NCBI GenBank assembly: GCA_003482885.1
Contig: DMXN01000026.1
Span: 14,274-41,113 of the forward strand
Source of the DNA: Candidatus Moraniibacteriota bacterium
Lineage (GTDB): Bacteria > Patescibacteriota > Minisyncoccia > Moranbacterales > UBA2206
Reading direction: 5' to 3'
Length of the DNA: 26,840 bases
Shown: positions 6,482 to 14,144 of the stretch, piece after piece
Layout of the letters: each line of letters begins with the position of its first letter
How positions within the stretch are numbered: position 1 is the stretch's first letter
Made by a program: the position numbers and the translations under genes
Notes under the pieces: model-generated
The model's database searches: none
What the model was told of the DNA's origin: nothing
Seen by the model: the letters and a program-made list of their open reading frames with translations, nothing else

Positions 6482-7574
6482 ATGAAAGAATTGCAGGAAA
6501 AAATAGATTATTTAAAAAATAAACTCCCGAATCTTCGGGACTGTCTTTGACGCGCCGCAAAAAGAACAAAGAATTTTAGAATTGGAAGATCAATCATCGG
6601 CGGACGATTTTTGGAACGATAACCAAAAAGCGGCGCAAATTATGCGCGAGTTGGAAGAATTAAAAAAAGAAACCGAAGCGTTAAAAAAAATAGAAAAAGA
6701 ACTGGAAGAATTGTCTGAATTTGCAAGCGTGGCGGAAACAGCCGAAGATAAAAAAGAACTGGAAAAAAAAATATTTGAAACCGAAAAAAAAGTTGGCGAG
6801 TTGGAATTCGAGACGCTTTTTGATGGAGAATATGACGCTAATAACGCCATTTTAAATATTTATTCCGGCGCTGGAGGAGCGGACGCGCAGGATTGGGCAG
6901 AAATGCTTTTGCGGATGTATTTGCGATGGGGAGAAAAAAATGGTTTTAAAATCAAGTTGATCGACGAGGCGCGCGGGCAAGAAGCGGGAATAAAAAATGC
7001 GACTATGGAAATTAGCGGAGCGTACGCTTATGGGCATCTCAAAAGCGAAGCGGGGACGCACCGGTTAGTTCGTTTGTCGCCGTTTAATTCGGATAATTTG
7101 CGGCAGACTTCTTTCGCGGCGGTGGAAATTTTGCCGGTTATCGAAGAAATTCAAGAAGTGAAAATTCGCGAGGAAGATTTGCGTGTGGATGTTTATCGTT
7201 CCAGCGGGGCTGGCGGTCAAAGCGTCAATACGACTGACAGCGCCGTGCGAATTACACACATTCCGACTGGAATCGCGGCGGCTTGCCAAAATGAAAGAAG
7301 CCAGTTGCAAAATAAAGAGCAGGCGTTGAAAATTCTCAAAGCCAAATTGCATAAAAAATATTTAGAAGAACGGGAAGCGGAAAAAAGAAAATTGCGCGGA
7401 GAACAATCCAGCGCCGAGTGGGGCAGTCAAATCAGATCTTATGTCGTTCATCCCTATAAATTAGTCAAAGATCATCGAACAAAATGGGAAACGGCGCAAG
7501 TTGAAGCGGTGCTTGCGGGAGATTTGAAAAATTTCATTGAAAGCTATTTGAAATATTTGAAAGGCAGTGTATAA
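6482..7574 (+). CDS. prfB: Peptide chain release factor 2, with programmed +1 frameshift
   Basis: The gene starts at ATG 6482, reads 22 codons to CTT-TGA (6545-6550), then continues in the +1 frame from GAC (6549) to the stop at 7574, giving about 363 residues. A gene call starting at 6582 would miss the N-terminus. The CTTTGAC slippery site is the classic RF2 autoregulatory frameshift: when RF2 is scarce, UGA is read slowly and the ribosome slips. Downstream, SPF (199-201 in the fused protein) is the RF2 codon-recognition tripeptide for UGA/UAA and GGQ (244-246) is the peptidyl-tRNA hydrolysis motif. Instead of a strong Shine-Dalgarno just before the slip site there is a 7-bp hairpin (6525-6540). 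RF2 shows that UGA is a stop codon in this organism. Confidence 0.95.
6525..6550 (+). promoter_or_regulatory. RF2 recoding site with upstream hairpin
   Basis: TCCCGAA-TC-TTCGGGA (6525-6540) is a perfect inverted repeat ending four bases before the slip codon CTT (6545) and the in-frame TGA (6548). The canonical signal has AGGGGG three bases before CTT; here only CGGGA, within the hairpin, is purine-rich. In mRNA the hairpin would sit in the ribosome channel or be unwound while CTT is decoded. Confidence 0.75.
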
Positions 7575-7575
7575 T
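7548..7575 (+). promoter_or_regulatory. Promoter of ftsE, leaderless position
   Basis: TTGAAA (7548-7553), a 16-base spacer and a perfect TATAAT (7570-7575) inside the last prfB codons. The ATG of ftsE (7582) begins six bases after the -10, so transcription would start at the start codon. Confidence 0.6.
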
Positions 7576-7581
7576 ACGAGT

Positions 7582-8265
7582 ATGATTAAATTTGATAATG
7601 TTGCGAAAATTTATCAGGATGATTTCGCGGCTTTGCAGGATATTAATTTGGAAATAAAAGCCGGAGAATTTATTTCTATCGTTGGACAGAGCGGGGCGGG
7701 CAAGTCCACGATTTTAAAATTAATTTACGCGGAAGAAAATCCTACGGAAGGTCAAATTTTTTTCAATGAGAAGCCGCTGGACAGCGTAAGTAGAAAGCAT
7801 ATTTCCGAACACAGAAGAAATATCGGGACGGTTTTTCAAGATTTTAAGTTATTGCCGAAAAAAACCGCTTTTGAAAATGTCGCTTACGCTTTGGAAGTTT
7901 GTGGAATTTCCGTCGAAGAAATTCTAGAAGATGTTCCGCAAATTTTGGAAATTGTCGGACTGGGAGACAGACAAACTAAATTTCCGCACGAACTTTCCGG
8001 CGGGGAACAGCAGCGAGTGGCGTTGGCGCGCGCGTTGATTCATAAGCCGCTGGTGATTATCGCTGACGAACCGACCGGCAATCTTGATCCTGTGTCTTCT
8101 TTGGAAATTATGCAACTGTTGCTTAAAATAAATAAACTGGGTACGACGGTAATTCTCGCCAGTCATGACAGGGATATAGTCAATAAGGCCGCCAAGAGAG
8201 TGGTGGTTTTGGAAAAAGGAAAAATTATTTGCGACGATGTAAAAGGGAAATATAAAATTTGCTAA
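7582..8265 (+). CDS. ftsE: Cell division ATP-binding protein FtsE
   Basis: FtsE is the ABC ATPase that, with FtsX, drives peptidoglycan-hydrolase activation at the septum. Visible motifs: Walker A GQSGAGKST (about 35-43), Q-loop VFQDFKLLP, signature LSGGEQQRVALARAL, Walker B VIIADEPTGNLD and the H-loop ASHD. The 227-residue length is normal. The ATG at 7582 is preferred to the GTG at 7567, which would overlap prfB and sit within the promoter. An 84-base imperfect palindrome separates it from ftsX. Confidence 0.95.
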   Translation: MIKFDNVAKIYQDDFAALQDINLEIKAGEFISIVGQSGAGKSTILKLIYAEENPTEGQIFFNEKPLDSVSRKHISEHRRNIGTVFQDFKLLPKKTAFENVAYALEVCGISVEEILEDVPQILEIVGLGDRQTKFPHELSGGEQQRVALARALIHKPLVIIADEPTGNLDPVSSLEIMQLLLKINKLGTTVILASHDRDIVNKAAKRVVVLEKGKIICDDVKGKYKIC

Positions 8266-8266
8266 A

Positions 8267-8350
8267 CTACGAACATACAAATATGTACAAAAATACAAAA
8301 TCAATGAACTGAATTTTTTTGTGTTTTTGTAAAATTTTGTAATTTCGTAG
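8267..8350. repeat. 84-base imperfect palindrome between ftsE and ftsX
   Basis: CTACGAA (8267-8273) pairs with TTCGTAG (8344-8350), and the inner arms remain largely complementary, for example TACAAAAATACAAAA against TTTTGTGTTTTTGTA with one mismatch. The RNA would fold into one long AT-rich hairpin occupying nearly the whole gap. It begins two bases after the ftsE stop codon and ends ten bases before the ftsX start. It could set the ftsE:ftsX ratio or be a small mobile-element relic. Confidence 0.7.
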
Positions 8351-8360
8351 AAATACTATT

Positions 8361-9269
8361 ATGTTTTTAGTTATTGGGAGGACAATTAAAGAAGGGTGGA
8401 GTAATTTTTTTCGCAATGGGTATTTAAGTGTCGCGGCGGTGAGCGTGATGCTGTTATCTTTGTTCGCCGTGAGTTCTGTGTTTATTATCGCCCTAACGGC
8501 AAACAGCGTTTTGAAAAATATGCAGGAAAAAGTCAATGTGAGCGTCTTTTTTAAATCCAGCGTTCCGGAGGAATCTATTTTAAAAGCCAAGCGGGATTTG
8601 GAAAATTATAATGAAGTAAAAACAGTCGAGTATGTCAATAAAGATCAAGCTTTGGAAAATTTCAAAAAAAACAGCGCCAATGAGCCGGTGATTATTCAAT
8701 CTTTGGAAGAAATCGGCGATAATCCCTTGCTTTCCTATTTAGTGATCCGCGCCAACAATTCCAATCAGTATGATTTGATTGGCGAATATTTGGAAAACAC
8801 TTCGTTTAAAGAAGATATTAGTCGGGTTAATTACGGGAAAAACAAAGAAGTGATCAATCGGTTGAATAACATTGTTTCCGAAGTGAGAAAAATCGGATTG
8901 GGATTGGCCGGATTTTTTTCCGCCATTTCTTTTCTGATTATTTTCAACACCGTCAGAATCACGATTTATACGCATCGTAAGGAAGTGGAAGTGATGCGTT
9001 TAGTCGGCGCTTCCAATATTTACATCCGCCTCCCGTTTCTTTTTGAGGGAATTATTTATGGCGTTACCGCCTCCATGATTTCGATGCTGTTACTTTTTAT
9101 CGCGCTTAAATTTACCGTTCCTTTCACGGAGCGGCTGATTCCCGGCGTGAATATTATTTCGCTTTATTTTTCCAATTTTGCGATGATTTTCGGAATGCAA
9201 ATTTTAATCGGTTCGTTTTTAGGAATGTTAAGCAGTTGGTTCGCTATTAGAAAATATCTGAAGATATAG
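8361..9269 (+). CDS. ftsX: Cell division permease-like protein FtsX
   Basis: FtsX is the membrane partner of FtsE. One N-terminal transmembrane helix (about 22-46, VAAVSVMLLSLFAVSSVFII) is followed by an extracellular domain of about 125 residues that in other bacteria contacts hydrolases or their activators. Three more membrane segments follow, with the FtsX core RKEVEVMRLVGASNIYIRLPF in the cytoplasmic loop. The length, 302 residues, is typical. It lies 95 bases after ftsE, separated by a long hairpin; the next gene starts 16 bases after the stop. Confidence 0.93.
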   Translation: MFLVIGRTIKEGWSNFFRNGYLSVAAVSVMLLSLFAVSSVFIIALTANSVLKNMQEKVNVSVFFKSSVPEESILKAKRDLENYNEVKTVEYVNKDQALENFKKNSANEPVIIQSLEEIGDNPLLSYLVIRANNSNQYDLIGEYLENTSFKEDISRVNYGKNKEVINRLNNIVSEVRKIGLGLAGFFSAISFLIIFNTVRITIYTHRKEVEVMRLVGASNIYIRLPFLFEGIIYGVTASMISMLLLFIALKFTVPFTERLIPGVNIISLYFSNFAMIFGMQILIGSFLGMLSSWFAIRKYLKI

Positions 9270-9285
9270 AAAAGGGGTAAATTAT

Positions 9286-9837
9286 ATGAAAATCATTTTA
9301 GGCTTGGCGGGTGAGATTGCGAGTGGAAAAGGAACGATAGCGCGGCATATTGAAGAAAAGCATAATGGAATTTCTCATCGCTTTTCTACGGCTCTTCGCG
9401 ATGTGGCGCGGCGAATGAGTTTGGAAGAAAATCGCGAGAACTTGCAAAAGCTTTCCACGGTTTTTCGCGAAAATTTTAACGATGATATTTTATCGATGGT
9501 TATTTGTCGCGATGTTGAAAAAGACATGCATCAAATTATCGCAATTGATGGCGTGCGTCGAATGGCGGATATAAAATATTTGAAAAGTCTCGAAGGTTTT
9601 AAGTTGGTCTATATCGAAGCAAATTTGGATAATCGTTATCATCGCATTATCAAAAGAAAAGAAAACAGCGATGACAGTCAAAAAACTTACGAAGAGTTTA
9701 AATCCGATAATGGACGGGAAGCGGAATCGCAAGTTAAAGACCTGAAAAATCACGCCGATTTTACAATAGATAATAACGGGACTTTCGCGGAGTTGTATGA
9801 GCGAGTGGATGAGATAATTAACGGGATGGGGAAATGA
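9286..9837 (+). CDS. P-loop nucleotide (NMP or dephospho-CoA-like) kinase
   Basis: A P-loop GEIASGKGT (residues 9-17) opens a 183-residue protein of the NMP-kinase/dephospho-CoA-kinase fold, with IIAIDGVRRMADIKYL (about 88-103) as the second strand and switch, and a lid-like stretch RYHRIIKRKENSDD. A good Shine-Dalgarno, AAGGGG, precedes the ATG by about ten bases. It is followed three bases later by dCMP deaminase, so it heads the nucleotide operon; a deoxynucleoside monophosphate kinase role is plausible from context. Sequence alone does not fix the substrate. Confidence 0.7.
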   Translation: MKIILGLAGEIASGKGTIARHIEEKHNGISHRFSTALRDVARRMSLEENRENLQKLSTVFRENFNDDILSMVICRDVEKDMHQIIAIDGVRRMADIKYLKSLEGFKLVYIEANLDNRYHRIIKRKENSDDSQKTYEEFKSDNGREAESQVKDLKNHADFTIDNNGTFAELYERVDEIINGMGK

Positions 9838-9840
9838 AAA

Positions 9841-10389
9841 ATGGCAATTAAAAAAAGAATTTCAAAAGACGAATATTATATCAATATTGCCAGAGAAGTG
9901 TCATTAAGATCAAGTTGTCTGATGATTTCTTTCGGATGCATTATTGTTAAAAATGATCAAATTATATCAACCGGATATGTAGGAGCGCCGAGAAAAACGA
10001 TGGATTGTTTGGAATTGGGCTATTGCATAAGAAGAAAAAATAATATTGAATCGGGAAAAGGATATGAAATGTGTCGATCGGTTCACGCTGAAATGAATGC
10101 CATCATAAACGCAGCGAGAGCTGGTGTTTCCTTATTGGGCGGCGATATGTATTTATATACGGCTAAAAACGAAAAAAATGGTTTTACGCCGGTCAAAGCT
10201 TATCCATGCTTATTGTGTAAAAAGATGATTATAAATTCCGGAATAAATAAATTTATTGGAAACAATTTAGATGGAAGTCTTTCTGTTTATAAAGTAGATG
10301 ACTGGACAAGGGATTGGAAAACTCTAGCGGATCTAACCCAAGATAAGGAAAAATATAAAATTAGCTATAATAAAAAGAATAATAAATAA
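9841..10389 (+). CDS. dCMP deaminase
   Basis: The zinc deaminase motifs are complete: HAE (His82, Glu84) and PCLLC (Cys123, Cys126). The N-terminal half with GYVGAPRKTMDCLELGYC matches the dCMP deaminase/ComEB group rather than cytidine deaminase. It would convert dCMP to dUMP, the substrate of the thymidylate synthase encoded 16 bases downstream. GGGG precedes the start as a weak ribosome binding site. The length is 182 residues. Confidence 0.9.
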   Translation: MAIKKRISKDEYYINIAREVSLRSSCLMISFGCIIVKNDQIISTGYVGAPRKTMDCLELGYCIRRKNNIESGKGYEMCRSVHAEMNAIINAARAGVSLLGGDMYLYTAKNEKNGFTPVKAYPCLLCKKMIINSGINKFIGNNLDGSLSVYKVDDWTRDWKTLADLTQDKEKYKISYNKKNNK

Positions 10390-10405
10390 TTTTTTTCAAA
10401 TTAAT

Positions 10406-11230
10406 ATGCAACAATATCTAGATTTATTAAAAGACATTCGCGATAATGGATCAAGCAAAGGCGACCGAACTGGAACGGGAACGCGAAGTGTTTTTGGAAG
10501 ACAACTAAGGTTTAATCTTTCTGAAGGCTTTCCTATACTTACAACCAAAAAAGTTTTTTTAAAAGGAATTATTTATGAACTTCTTTGGCTTCTTAGTGGA
10601 AATACCAATATTAAATATCTTATTGATAATGGAGTAAATATTTGGAATGAGTGGGCGGATGAAAATGGCGATCTTGGCCCGGTTTATGGAGCGCAATGGA
10701 GAAATTGGAATAACGAAGGGATTGATCAAATAGCGATTGCAATGAACGAATTGAAAAATAACCCCAATAATAGAAGGATAATTGTTTCTGCATGGAATCC
10801 GAGCGTTTTGCCTGATACGAAAAAAACATTTTCCGAAAATGTTGCCAGTGGCAAAGCCGCGCTACCTCCTTGCCATGCGTGGTTTCAATTTTATGTTTCC
10901 GATGGAAAGCTGTCTTGCCAACTTTATCAACGCAGCGCTGATGTTTTTCTTGGAGTGCCTTTTAATATCGTCAGCTATGCGCTTCTCACAATGATGATGG
11001 CGCAAGTTTGCAATTTAAATTTAGGCGACTTTGTACATACTTTTGGTGATGTGCATATTTACAATAATCATATTAAGCAAGTCAATGAGCAATTATCTAG
11101 AAAACCAAAAAAACTTCCGGAAATGAAAATTAATCCTAAAATAGCGGATATTTTTAATTTTAAGTACGAAGATTTTGAGCTTATAGGATATAATCCAGAT
11201 TCAGCAATTAAAGCGCCAGTTTCAATTTAA
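10406..11230 (+). CDS. thyA: Thymidylate synthase ThyA
   Basis: This enzyme methylates dUMP to dTMP using methylene-tetrahydrofolate, which becomes dihydrofolate. The N-terminus has DRTGTGTRSVFG with the phosphate-binding Arg. The catalytic cysteine is Cys156 in LPPCHAWFQFYV. QRSADVFLGVPFNI and the C-terminal FGDVHIYNNH are canonical. The 274 residues are full length, ending in the usual APVSI. It sits between dCMP deaminase and DHFR, which supply its substrate and recycle its folate product. Confidence 0.97.
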   Translation: MQQYLDLLKDIRDNGSSKGDRTGTGTRSVFGRQLRFNLSEGFPILTTKKVFLKGIIYELLWLLSGNTNIKYLIDNGVNIWNEWADENGDLGPVYGAQWRNWNNEGIDQIAIAMNELKNNPNNRRIIVSAWNPSVLPDTKKTFSENVASGKAALPPCHAWFQFYVSDGKLSCQLYQRSADVFLGVPFNIVSYALLTMMMAQVCNLNLGDFVHTFGDVHIYNNHIKQVNEQLSRKPKKLPEMKINPKIADIFNFKYEDFELIGYNPDSAIKAPVSI

Positions 11231-11239
11231 ATTAAAAAT

Positions 11240-11713
11240 ATGATATCTATAATAGCGGCTGTTGGAAAAAATAATGCTATCGGGCGCAATAACCGATTGC
11301 TTTGGAATATTCCGGAGGATATGGTGCATTTTAAAAAAAAAACCACTGGACACGCGGTAATTATGGGCGATCGAACATATGAATCAGTTGGAAGGCTCTT
11401 GCCGAACCGGAAAAATATCATTGTTTCGCTGGACAAAGATTACAAAGTCGAAGGCGCCGAAGTGCGGAATGACTTGGAAAAAGTTTTGAATGAATATAAA
11501 AATTCCGACGAAGAAGTTTTTGTGATTGGCGGCGGGATGGTTTATAAAATATCCTTGCCAATGGCAGATAAATTATATTTGACTTTAGTAGATGACGCGC
11601 CAGCGGCTGATACATTTTTTCCGGATTATTCTGAATTTTCAAATATTGTGAGTGAGGAAAAAGTAGATAACGGAAAACATAAATTTAATTTTTTAGAATT
11701 GACTAAAAAATAA
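11240..11713 (+). CDS. folA: Dihydrofolate reductase
   Basis: DHFR regenerates tetrahydrofolate from the dihydrofolate made by ThyA. Visible motifs: ISIIAAVGKNNAIGRNNRLLW (substrate and cofactor loop), PEDMVHFKKKT with the folate-site acidic residue, VIMGDRTYESVGRLLPNR and FVIGGGMVYKISL for NADPH. The 157 residues are full length. It starts ten bases after thyA and ends two bases before the dTMP-kinase-like gene. Confidence 0.95.
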   Translation: MISIIAAVGKNNAIGRNNRLLWNIPEDMVHFKKKTTGHAVIMGDRTYESVGRLLPNRKNIIVSLDKDYKVEGAEVRNDLEKVLNEYKNSDEEVFVIGGGMVYKISLPMADKLYLTLVDDAPAADTFFPDYSEFSNIVSEEKVDNGKHKFNFLELTKK

Positions 11714-11715
11714 AA

Positions 11716-12312
11716 ATGAAAAAGGGAAAATTCATTGCGATTTACGGAATAAACGGCATTGGCAAAACCACGCAGGTGGAAATTTTGGTGAAGTATTTGC
11801 AGAGCAAAGGAATAATAATCAGCCGATTGAAATATCCGATTTATGATCTCGAACCGGAAGGACCGTTTATTTATAAATATTTGCGCGACAAAAAATTTCG
11901 CGCGGAAAACGAATTGACTACGGACGAATTGCAGCAAAAATACGCGGATAATCGAACCCGTTATGAGCCGGAATTAAAAAAAAGATTGAAAGCGGGCGAG
12001 TGGATTGTGGCGGAAGATTATATCGGCACCGGAATCGCGTGGGGATTGACTTGGGGCGGAAACTTGGAATATCTTGAAGATATAAACAAAAATTTAATGC
12101 CGGTGGATTTTTCAATACTGATGCACGGCGAAAGATTTAATACGGCGATTGAAAAAGATCATCGCAATGAAATGGAAGAGGAAAGAATTAAAATTTGTAA
12201 AAACTTTCATCGTCTTTTGGCGGAAAAATATAACTGGAAAATGGTCAATGCCAATCAAAATATAAAAGAAGTAGAAAATGAAATAGTAAAAATAATCAAC
12301 CAATTTATTTAA
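11716..12312 (+). CDS. Thymidylate kinase-like protein
   Basis: A 198-residue P-loop kinase of the dTMP-kinase family, with P-loop GINGIGKTTQ (10-19) and the Arg-containing KYPIYD segment in place of the usual FPR. The ADNRTRYEPEL and IVAEDYIGTGIAWG segments fit the family's DRY/S-type region. It would phosphorylate dTMP from ThyA to dTDP. The FPR and DRY motifs are altered relative to classic Tmk, so the acceptor could differ. It lies two bases after folA and four bases before the MazG-like gene. Confidence 0.82.
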   Translation: MKKGKFIAIYGINGIGKTTQVEILVKYLQSKGIIISRLKYPIYDLEPEGPFIYKYLRDKKFRAENELTTDELQQKYADNRTRYEPELKKRLKAGEWIVAEDYIGTGIAWGLTWGGNLEYLEDINKNLMPVDFSILMHGERFNTAIEKDHRNEMEEERIKICKNFHRLLAEKYNWKMVNANQNIKEVENEIVKIINQFI

Positions 12313-12316
12313 TTTT

Positions 12317-12646
12317 ATGAACTTCGAAGAATATCAAAAAAAATCTCGAGTAACAGCCAAATATCCGGATGTTGGCAAAAATTATATTTATCCGACTTTG
12401 GGATTGACCGGAGAAGCAGGGGAAGTGGCGGAAAAAATTAAAAAAGTTATTCGCGATAAAAATGGAATTATTGATGACGAAACGCGCGAAGCGATCAAAA
12501 AAGAATTAGGCGATGTTTTGTGGTATGTCGCGCAAATCGCCACGGAATTGAATTTATCTCTAGAAGATATTGCAAAAGTCAATTTAGAAAAACTCTTTAG
12601 TCGTATGGAAAGAAATGAATTGAATGGCAGTGGGGATAATAGATAA
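12317..12646 (+). CDS. MazG-like nucleotide pyrophosphohydrolase
   Basis: A 109-residue all-alpha NTP pyrophosphohydrolase. The metal-binding pattern is EAGEVAEK (Glu33, Glu36) followed by KKELGDVLWY (Glu63, Asp66). Such enzymes hydrolyse (d)NTPs to monophosphates and clean the nucleotide pool; as the last gene of a dTTP-supply operon it may remove dUTP or other noncanonical dNTPs. The family is clear, the substrate inferred from context. Confidence 0.88.
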   Translation: MNFEEYQKKSRVTAKYPDVGKNYIYPTLGLTGEAGEVAEKIKKVIRDKNGIIDDETREAIKKELGDVLWYVAQIATELNLSLEDIAKVNLEKLFSRMERNELNGSGDNR

Positions 12647-12677
12647 AAATTAAATTATTTTTTTATTATTGAAAATT

Positions 12678-14144
12678 ATGACTAAATACATTTCCGTCAT
12701 CGGCATGGAAGTCCATGTCGAGCTGAAAACCGAGTCGAAAATGTTTTGTGGCTGCAAAAATGGTTTAGGCATGGAGGCAGAACCTAATATAAATATTTGT
12801 CCCATATGCACGGCGCAACCCGGAACGCTTCCCGCGCCGAATCAAAAAGCCATTAAGTTTACGCAGTTGGCCGGCTTGGCGTTGAATTGTAAATTAAACC
12901 TATATTCCAAATTTGATCGCAAAAATTATTTTTATCCCGATATTCCCAAGGGTTATCAAATCTCGCAATACGATCAGCCGTTGTGCAAAGAGGGATTTTT
13001 AGAAGTAAGCGGGAAAAAAATCGGCATCACACGGATTCATTTGGAAGAAGATACGGGGAAGCTGGTGCATCCGAAAGGAGCGGACTATTCATTGGTGGAT
13101 TTCAATCGCGCCGGAGTGCCATTGATGGAATTAGTAACCGAACCGGATATTGAAACGGCCGAAGAAGCGCGAATTTTTTGCCAAAAGTTGCAACAGATTT
13201 GTCGTTATTTAAAAATTTCCGATGCTGATATGGAAAAAGGCCATATGCGTTGCGAGGTCAATATTTCGCTTCACAAAAAGGGAAAAGAAAAACTTTCCGG
13301 TGTAAAAGTGGAAGTGAAAAATATCAATTCTTTTAAATTCGTGGAGAAGGCGATCGCTTACGAAATTAAAAGGCAAACCGAGCTCTTGGAAAAAGGAGAA
13401 AAAATCACGCAAGAAACGCGTGGCTGGGATAGTAATCGCAATATAACCGTATCGCAAAGAAAAAAAGAATCAGCGCACGATTACCGCTATTTTCCCGAGC
13501 CGGACATTCCGCCGTTCAAATTTACCGCGGAATATATGGAAAATTTAAAAAGAAAATTACCGGAATTGCCCAATCAAAAAGAAAAAAGATTTATGGAAGA
13601 ATATAATTTATCGCAAGAAAATGCCGATGTGATTATTGTTGATAGCAGTTTGGCGGAATATTTTGAAAATATAATTTCTGAGATTAGGGAAAAAATAGGC
13701 TGCCAAGAAATTGTTTCGGATGATAAAAAGTGCGTTAAGCTGGCGGCGAATTACATGGTGAGTGAATTGCAGAAGCATTTGGTAAAAAACAATCATAAAG
13801 TTGGAGATATAAAAATAACTCCGGAAAATTATGCTGAGTTGATTGGAATTATTGCAGACGGGAAAATCAATTCCAGCGCCGCGCAATCCGTGCTTGAAGA
13901 AATGTATCGAACCGGCGGCGATCCGTCGCAAATTATCGAGGCAAAAAATTTGACGCAAATGAGCGATATGGGAGATTTGGAAAAAATCGTTGAAGAAGTT
14001 TTGACGAAAAATCAAAAATCCGTTGCGGATTATAAATCAGGAAAAGAAAACGCATTGAAATTTTTGGTTGGACAGGTCATGAAGGAAAGCAAGGGCAAAG
14101 CTAATCCAAATATTGCGTCAGAATTATTGCGCAAGAAAATCTAA
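12678..14144 (+). CDS. gatB: Asp/Glu-tRNA amidotransferase subunit B
   Basis: GatB carries the tRNA-dependent kinase part of GatCAB, which converts Glu-tRNA(Gln) or Asp-tRNA(Asn) to the correct amide. Diagnostic segments are IGMEVHVEL, MFCGCKNG, NICPICTAQPGTLP with zinc-type cysteines, KNYFYPDIPKGYQISQYDQP and HLEEDTGKL, and a C-terminal YqeY-type helical domain ending in NPNIASELLRKK. It is full length (488 residues). The ATG at 12678 is preferred; a TTG at 12669 would add three residues. Its 3' end overlaps that of the convergent miaA by 21 bases. gatA and gatC are not in the window. Confidence 0.96.
   Translation: MTKYISVIGMEVHVELKTESKMFCGCKNGLGMEAEPNINICPICTAQPGTLPAPNQKAIKFTQLAGLALNCKLNLYSKFDRKNYFYPDIPKGYQISQYDQPLCKEGFLEVSGKKIGITRIHLEEDTGKLVHPKGADYSLVDFNRAGVPLMELVTEPDIETAEEARIFCQKLQQICRYLKISDADMEKGHMRCEVNISLHKKGKEKLSGVKVEVKNINSFKFVEKAIAYEIKRQTELLEKGEKITQETRGWDSNRNITVSQRKKESAHDYRYFPEPDIPPFKFTAEYMENLKRKLPELPNQKEKRFMEEYNLSQENADVIIVDSSLAEYFENIISEIREKIGCQEIVSDDKKCVKLAANYMVSELQKHLVKNNHKVGDIKITPENYAELIGIIADGKINSSAAQSVLEEMYRTGGDPSQIIEAKNLTQMSDMGDLEKIVEEVLTKNQKSVADYKSGKENALKFLVGQVMKESKGKANPNIASELLRKKI

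Noticed and set aside
6482..7574. prfB as a pseudogene or UGA-recoding genome
   Set aside because: The internal TGA is in the CTTTGAC context of RF2 autoregulation and all RF2 motifs are intact; other genes do not need UGA read as an amino acid.
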